From positions 1,472,253 through 1,536,252 of the forward strand of contig SCFE01000051.1 of NCBI GenBank assembly GCA_004352715.1: a stretch of 64,000 nt of DNA. Direction: 5' to 3'. Below are positions 59,301-64,000 of this stretch, piece after piece. Numbering within the stretch: the first letter of the stretch is position 1; each line of letters begins with the position of its first letter. The notes under the pieces are model-generated. The model ran no database searches and was not told the DNA's origin. It was given only the letters and a program-made list of their open reading frames with translations. Position numbers and translations under genes: made by a program. The DNA comes from Hofstenia miamia (taxonomy: Eukaryota > Xenacoelomorpha > Acoela).

Positions 59301-59579
59301 CAAATATGCTTCCCTGTTTTGGTGAAAATTTTTTGTAGAAATTATTCCTCTTTTAAGTACATGAAGATACTACAGTACTGAAAATATGTATTTTGAATAA
59401 ATAATGAACATTTATTTGATAGAGTGTGTCTAAGATTATAAATAATTGTTACTTTGATTGAGAAAGAAAAAATCTGAATGTCTAATACCATAAAATATGT
59501 AGAATAACAATTGGCTATGAATTTTTAATGAAAATTAGAAAACCTGTATTGGGCGATACCAGTGTTTATATATTTTTCA

Positions 59580-60332
59580 GGAATAGTTAGATTTAACAAG
59601 AATGAACTTAGGGAGACAAGGAAGGTACTAGCAGCAGAGAGGGCCTAAAGGAGGAAAAGGACTGTTAAATGTGGAGGAAAGTGTAGAAGCAGAAGCACTA
59701 GGGCTAAAAGACGATTAGAGATAGAAGAGTAGAAGTAAGTGATAAGTGTAGGCTATGTAAGAAAGAGGCGGAGACAGTAGATCATCTGATAGCAGGGTGT
59801 GAGAAGTTGGCGCAGAATGAATATAAGTTCAGGCATGACAAGGTGGGAAGAATGGTACACTGAAGTTTGAGAAGGCAGCATGGGTTAGAAGCAGGAGACA
59901 AGTGGTATGAGCTTAAGCCAAAGGGCGTCATAGAAAATGAGAAGGTTAAGATACTGTGGGACTTTAACATACAGACAATCAAGGTGATAGAAGCACGGAG
60001 GCCAGACATAGTAGTGGTAGACAAAGGGAAAGGATTGGGAACAGTGATAGACATAGCAGTACCAAAGGACAGGAATGTAGAAAGCAAGGAGAAAGAGAAG
60101 ACAGACAAATACAGGGAGTTGGCAGACGAAATAGAAAGGCTGTGGAAGTTAAAGAAGGTTGAAGTAGTCCCGGTAGTAGTAGGAGCACTAGGAGCAGTGA
60201 GTAAGAAGCATAAGAGATACTTGGAGGAGTTGGGAGTGCTAAACGTGGGGAGGAGTGGTAGCACAGAAGGCAGCATTGTTAGGTACAGCTAGAGTCCTGA
60301 GGAAAGCTCTCAGACTCTCTGGGAACTGGTGA
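59580..60332 (+). pseudogene. RLE-type LINE (R2/R4-like), C-terminal zinc finger and endonuclease
   Basis: This is the 3' end of a single-ORF LINE with a restriction-like endonuclease. Reading from left: a GGKGLLNVEESVEAEALGL block, a CCHC knuckle (CRLCKKEAETVDHLIAGC), KWYELKPKGV, then the nuclease. RRPDIVVVDKGK supplies the PD and VIDIAVPKD the acidic-lysine part of a PD-(D/E)XK-type site, and VVPVVVGALG follows. In living elements this enzyme nicks the target to prime reverse transcription. Lesions are a TGA at 59861-59863 where tryptophan is expected, a frameshift near 60250 (the family ending ARVLRKALRLSGNW is readable in the next frame, stopping at 60330), and stops near 59730. The reverse transcriptase is missing, so the insertion is 5'-truncated. 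It is GC- and purine-richer than its surroundings. Confidence 0.8.
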
Positions 60333-60349
60333 GTTCCCCGAGCTGAGAG
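60307..60349 (+). ncRNA. Two-stem hairpin at the 3' end of the RLE-type LINE
   Basis: ctctcag pairs with ctgagag (60307-60313 with 60343-60349), enclosing a perfect gggaact-ggtg-agttccc hairpin (60321-60338). It overlaps the stop codon of the LINE frame and lies just before the (aat)n tail. LINE reverse transcriptases commonly recognise such 3' structures. Confidence 0.6.
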
Positions 60350-60358
60350 AAGAAATTA

Positions 60359-60376
60359 AATAATAATAATAATAAA
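60359..60376 (+). repeat. (AAT)n tail of the LINE insertion
   Basis: aataataataataataaaa marks the 3' end of the retrotransposed copy. Confidence 0.8.
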
Positions 60377-60537
60377 AGTAGAGTGCTTTATTTCCCTTAT
60401 CATAAATAAATACATGATAAATACTAAAGAAATATAATTCGTTAAAATGAATTTAATATAATAAGAAAACTGCAAAATTTCGAATTCTGTTAATTTAAAA
60501 TTCACTCGCTCGACAATTTCCGGAACGACGTTTACAG

Positions 60538-60694
60538 AATGCAACTGCTAGCGGAAATACAAACACAGAATGTGAAGCGACGTTGAACTTTAATTCAGAC
60601 GTGTCAACAAACTCAGCTGAGTCACTTCCAAGTCCCAATAGGCTATTTGAGAAAATGTTACTTTCATGAAGTAAAAGTCTAAATATTTAATAAA
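60538..60694 (+). CDS. Candidate 3' terminal exon of an unknown gene
   Basis: After a possible acceptor (gacgtttacag ending at 60537) one frame stays open for 43 codons to TGA at 60667-60669, and AATAAA follows at 60689-60694. The peptide is serine- and asparagine-rich (NATASGNTNTECEATLNFNS at its start, ending NRLFEKMLLS). Base composition is less AT-rich than the surroundings. The frame also extends upstream of the acceptor to about 60492. No upstream exon was found across the adjacent LINE insertion and no family is recognised. Confidence 0.25.
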
Positions 60695-60709
60695 TAAATA
60701 TGTTTGCAA

Positions 60710-62570
60710 TTATTACTTAAAGCTATGCAATCTAACAGAAATAAAATTGAGAAAAAGTCACAATGGGAAATTATGTATACTTGTAAATGGCAATTAAAAT
60801 ATAATACATGCCGTTGATGTTCACTATCATCTAGTAAAGAAACTTATGTTCTACATAAGTCTATATTCAGAAGCCTTAAAAAATATCCTATTGCATAACT
60901 TGTTTTCAAATATTTCAATGTATTGATTTATGTTATAGTTTTAGCTAATTATGTTTTTGGTTACTATGTATTATTCCAAGTTTAAGACAGGGTAAATAAA
61001 TCAGCGAATATAATTCCTAACTGTGACAGTTAGTTTCTGTAAATGTACGTGTAGGTGTAAATCAATGTTAAATGCCATTAAGTGATTCAACTTAAAATTC
61101 TTATTTCTTATAAAAATATATCTAAAACTCTAAATATATTCTGAAGTGATTAAACTTAAATATTACTTTTAATATATAAAGTTGCATATTAATTAACATG
61201 AAATCAACCTCCGCGAAACAATTGCTTTTCGTGGGCCTTTAATAACGGCTTTTTGCGAAATATTTTGGCTATAAATAATTAATTCTATATTTAAAACTCC
61301 GCGTTTTGTTTACACTACGCTGTTGACAAAAAACATTGGGATTTAGAATTCGCTAAACTGCAACCAAATTAATGGTTGCATTTATATGAAGTCTTGCCTT
61401 AAATTAAATTGAGACTCCATAACATAATGTGAGTGAAAAAAATGTAAAATATATTTAGGATTTTCATCTAGAAAATCATTCAATCATTCTGTCTCTTCTC
61501 ATAGCTTACATGTACATGCAGGGGTGTATACTATTGAATTGCAATAATATTTTATCATAAAATATATTATCTAAATTAACTATTGCGAATTTGAAAGAGA
61601 CTATTTCAGACTGAAATTATATTCCTTTGCTTGTCATGGATATTATCCCCAGATGATTGTGCCTGTCGGGATCCTGGATTACATACNTATATAATTCATT
61701 CTCTGGAAAACAATAATTAACCGTAATATAGTTTGTATGTTAAGAATCTTATAATTTTATGTCAAAATTAATGTTTTTTAATTGAAAAATTCGTTCGTTG
61801 TATGCGCCTCTGTATATCTAATTCGTAAAAAATCATGTACTTATGTATATTCACCTCACCAAACAAGCCTGTTAGCATACATATTTAGAATTAATCAAAA
61901 GATTAAGTTCTACATTAAATGTTTTTAGAGATTAAGTAATTGTCTAAAAAATTTAAGTCAAAATAGAAACTTCTCAAATTTCTTCATGAATTATTGTATG
62001 CCTATAAGTTAATTGTTTTGTGTGCATGAATTAATAAATTTGTATTTGTAAAACTTTTTTTCGAGCATTTGGGATTTGAAAAAAATTCTAAAGAATATTA
62101 CAATTTAGAGACACAAAATTTAATACTTATTAAAAGAAACTATTCAAAATCAGTAACAAATGAAATCAAAAGATTTTGATAGCTATTGTCTAAAAGAAAT
62201 GCTTTTAGTACAGACTTTGACATCTGCTTCTTTGTCTAAACTTCTGACATTGTCATCTATATATTTTATCAATTGAATAATTTTTGACAGGTTAATTTTA
62301 GTTGAATATTGTTAAAATAAACATACCTTTTATCAGTTAATGTAAATTTACTGTAAATTTGATAAATTCAGCTAATATTTTTTTTTCAAATAGAATAATA
62401 AACTGAAATTAAATTAGTAGAAATAGAATTTTAAAATGAGTGTAATTACTGTGAACAATACGATTTTTGTTTTCTATGTATAAAAATATTAATTTAGTTC
62501 TCCATAGTTGCAACATTTGAATAGAATCTGTTCCAATTTCAAATTTTAGATTTTGACATCATTTTTATAA
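60710..62570. other. AT-rich stretch, no gene recognised
   Basis: No ORF or repeat structure seen. A single n lies at 61687. Confidence 0.4.
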
Positions 62571-62576
62571 TATATT

Positions 62577-63108
62577 TATATATATATATATATANNNNNN
62601 NNNNNNNNNNNNNNNNNNNNNNNNNNNNNNNNNNNNNNNNNNNNNNNNNNNNNNNNNNNNNNNNNNNNNNNNNNNNNNNNNNNNNNNNNNNNNNNNNNNN
62701 NNNNNNNNNNNNNNNNNNNNNNNNNNNNNNNNNNNNNNNNNNNNNNNNNNNNNNNNNNNNNNNNNNNNNNNNNNNNNNNNNNNNNNNNNNNNNNNNNNNN
62801 NNNNNNNNNNNNNNNNNNNNNNNNNNNNNNNNNNNNNNNNNNNNNNNNNNNNNNNNNNNNNNNNNNNNNNNNNNNNNNNNNNNNNNNNNNNNNNNNNNNN
62901 NNNNNNNNNNNNNNNNNNNNNNNNNNNNNNNNNNNNNNNNNNNNNNNNNNNNNNNNNNNNNNNNNNNNNNNNNNNNNNNNNNNNNNNNNNNNNNNNNNNN
63001 NNNNNNNNNNNNNNNNNNNNNNNNNNNNNNNNNNNNNNNNNNNNNNNNNNNNNNNNNNNNNNNNNNNNNNNNNNNNNNNNNNNNNNNNNNNNNNNNNNNN
63101 NNNNNNNN

Positions 63109-63139
<31 letters not shown>
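62577..63139. repeat. (TA)n microsatellite spanning a large N gap
   Basis: TA tracts on both sides of the gap 62595-63108, probably a long TA array that could not be assembled. Confidence 0.9.
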
Positions 63140-63141
<2 letters not shown>

Positions 63142-64000
63142 CGTGCATTGAAAAATTGCAAACGAATATAGCTATTAAACTTAAATTGATTTTCTTCATC
63201 AAATTTGGATAGAATTAATCATTGAGATTCACACGATGTAGAACTTTTAAAATACAACTAGTTGTTGTACTCTCCGTTTTTATCTCAAAATACCATTTTT
63301 ATCTGGAATTTATATTTTGCTTTTTTTCCATCCTGCTGCAGACAGTCAATGCTAAGTTAAATTTCAAGAATTTTAATAACGACAGAATGAATATCCCTTA
63401 TTAACTTTAAACATATATTATGTTTAAATGTACAAATTTTTTTGTTAATGCAAGCATATCAAACAAACGTATGTCATAAATGCATGCATCATTAAGCACA
63501 CTGTTATAGAATAAACTCTTTTCAAATGTTGATTAAATCTTCCTTCTATTAGAATTTCAATTTCAAATTTATATAAGAGAGTTACTACAAAAATTCCCGA
63601 AAAAACTGCAAAAATTTCAAAAACAAATTGATTTTTTGTTTTTTTGAGAAAAATCAAGTAATACAAAAATCTCCAGTGTGCATTTTTAAATATGTATAGT
63701 ATGTTATGGTTAAAGTTTTTGGATATCATTGCTTTGAAGAAATCGTACATTCATTTTAATAAATTTAATAATTCAGAAAACAACATAAAAATAATAAAAT
63801 AAAATTTGAAGGTGGCTGAATTTCTTTTGCAAATGGAGGGATTTTATTCTAACGGTTTCCACACCGTTTTAAGTGAGATTATAAACTATGATTTATTAGT
63901 ATTTACAAACGTGAAAATACGCCTGCTCAATAAACCAACTTTCATCTTGGAGCAAATATTAAATAGTAGTTGCAAATTTAATGCTTTTGCTACAAGGAAT
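63140..64000. other. AT-rich stretch, no gene recognised
   Basis: Short ORFs on both strands lack family features. Confidence 0.4.

Noticed and set aside
59782-60276. 164-codon minus-strand ORF
   Set aside because: Antisense to the RLE-type LINE coding sequence, with no family features of its own.
62565-63202. Long minus-strand ORFs of about 200 codons
   Set aside because: Almost all of their length is the N gap.
1-64000. tRNA, rRNA or CRISPR features
   Set aside because: No B-box/A-box pairs with cloverleaf potential, no rRNA-like conserved stretch and no regularly spaced short repeats with unique spacers.

Overview
The window is AT-rich, repeat-dense eukaryotic DNA, most likely from an invertebrate animal. 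The evidence is a single-exon rhodopsin-class GPCR, two secreted cystatin-family genes, GT-AG splice and AATAAA signals, and animal-type mobile elements (Gypsy, Penelope, LINE, RLE-type LINE, hAT, PIF/Harbinger-like, TTAA-type and Tc1/mariner-like). The species cannot be fixed from the sequence. A hydrozoan cnidarian or a similarly AT-rich invertebrate would fit. There are no operons, CRISPR arrays, rRNAs or recognisable tRNAs. (TA)n tracts, N gaps and single-n joins show a draft assembly, and at least one large duplication (12072-14988) looks like an assembly error.

Layout. 1-770 is a ~270 bp tandem repeat. 1528-2417 holds a promoter-like cluster (E-box, CRE, CCAAT, TATA) followed by splice sites and a poly(A) signal. 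It converges on an intact secreted cystatin/stefin gene (2566-2937, minus). 3541-16372 is mainly DNA-transposon remnants, several with clear target-site duplications, and includes a decayed hAT transposase present twice. 17221-18711 has a possible small spliced gene and then the intronless GPCR. 22173-25286 (minus) is the most unusual locus: one decayed reading direction with DNA-polymerase-B-like motifs, a full set of SF1 helicase motifs and a GIY-YIG-like nuclease tail, with a divergent small ORF at 25412. 26500-27330 is a decayed LINE reverse transcriptase. 27760-28119 (minus) is a second cystatin-fold gene that has lost the inhibitory loop and become lysine-rich. 30093-30485 (minus) is a Penelope GIY-YIG domain.

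33530-46519 is a field of non-autonomous DNA transposons (hAT-like, TTAA-type, Tc1/mariner-like), including one hAT-like element nested in another. 47043-51100 (minus) is a decayed Ty3/Gypsy element with a 51 bp in-frame repeat in its gag region. 59580-60376 is a 5'-truncated RLE-type LINE with a 3' stem-loop and an (AAT)n tail.

Host genes supported with good confidence are the GPCR and the two cystatin-family genes. The small spliced units at 1660-2417, 17221-17755 and 60538-60694 are candidates only. Most of the rest is mobile-element debris and AT-rich sequence with no visible coding content.
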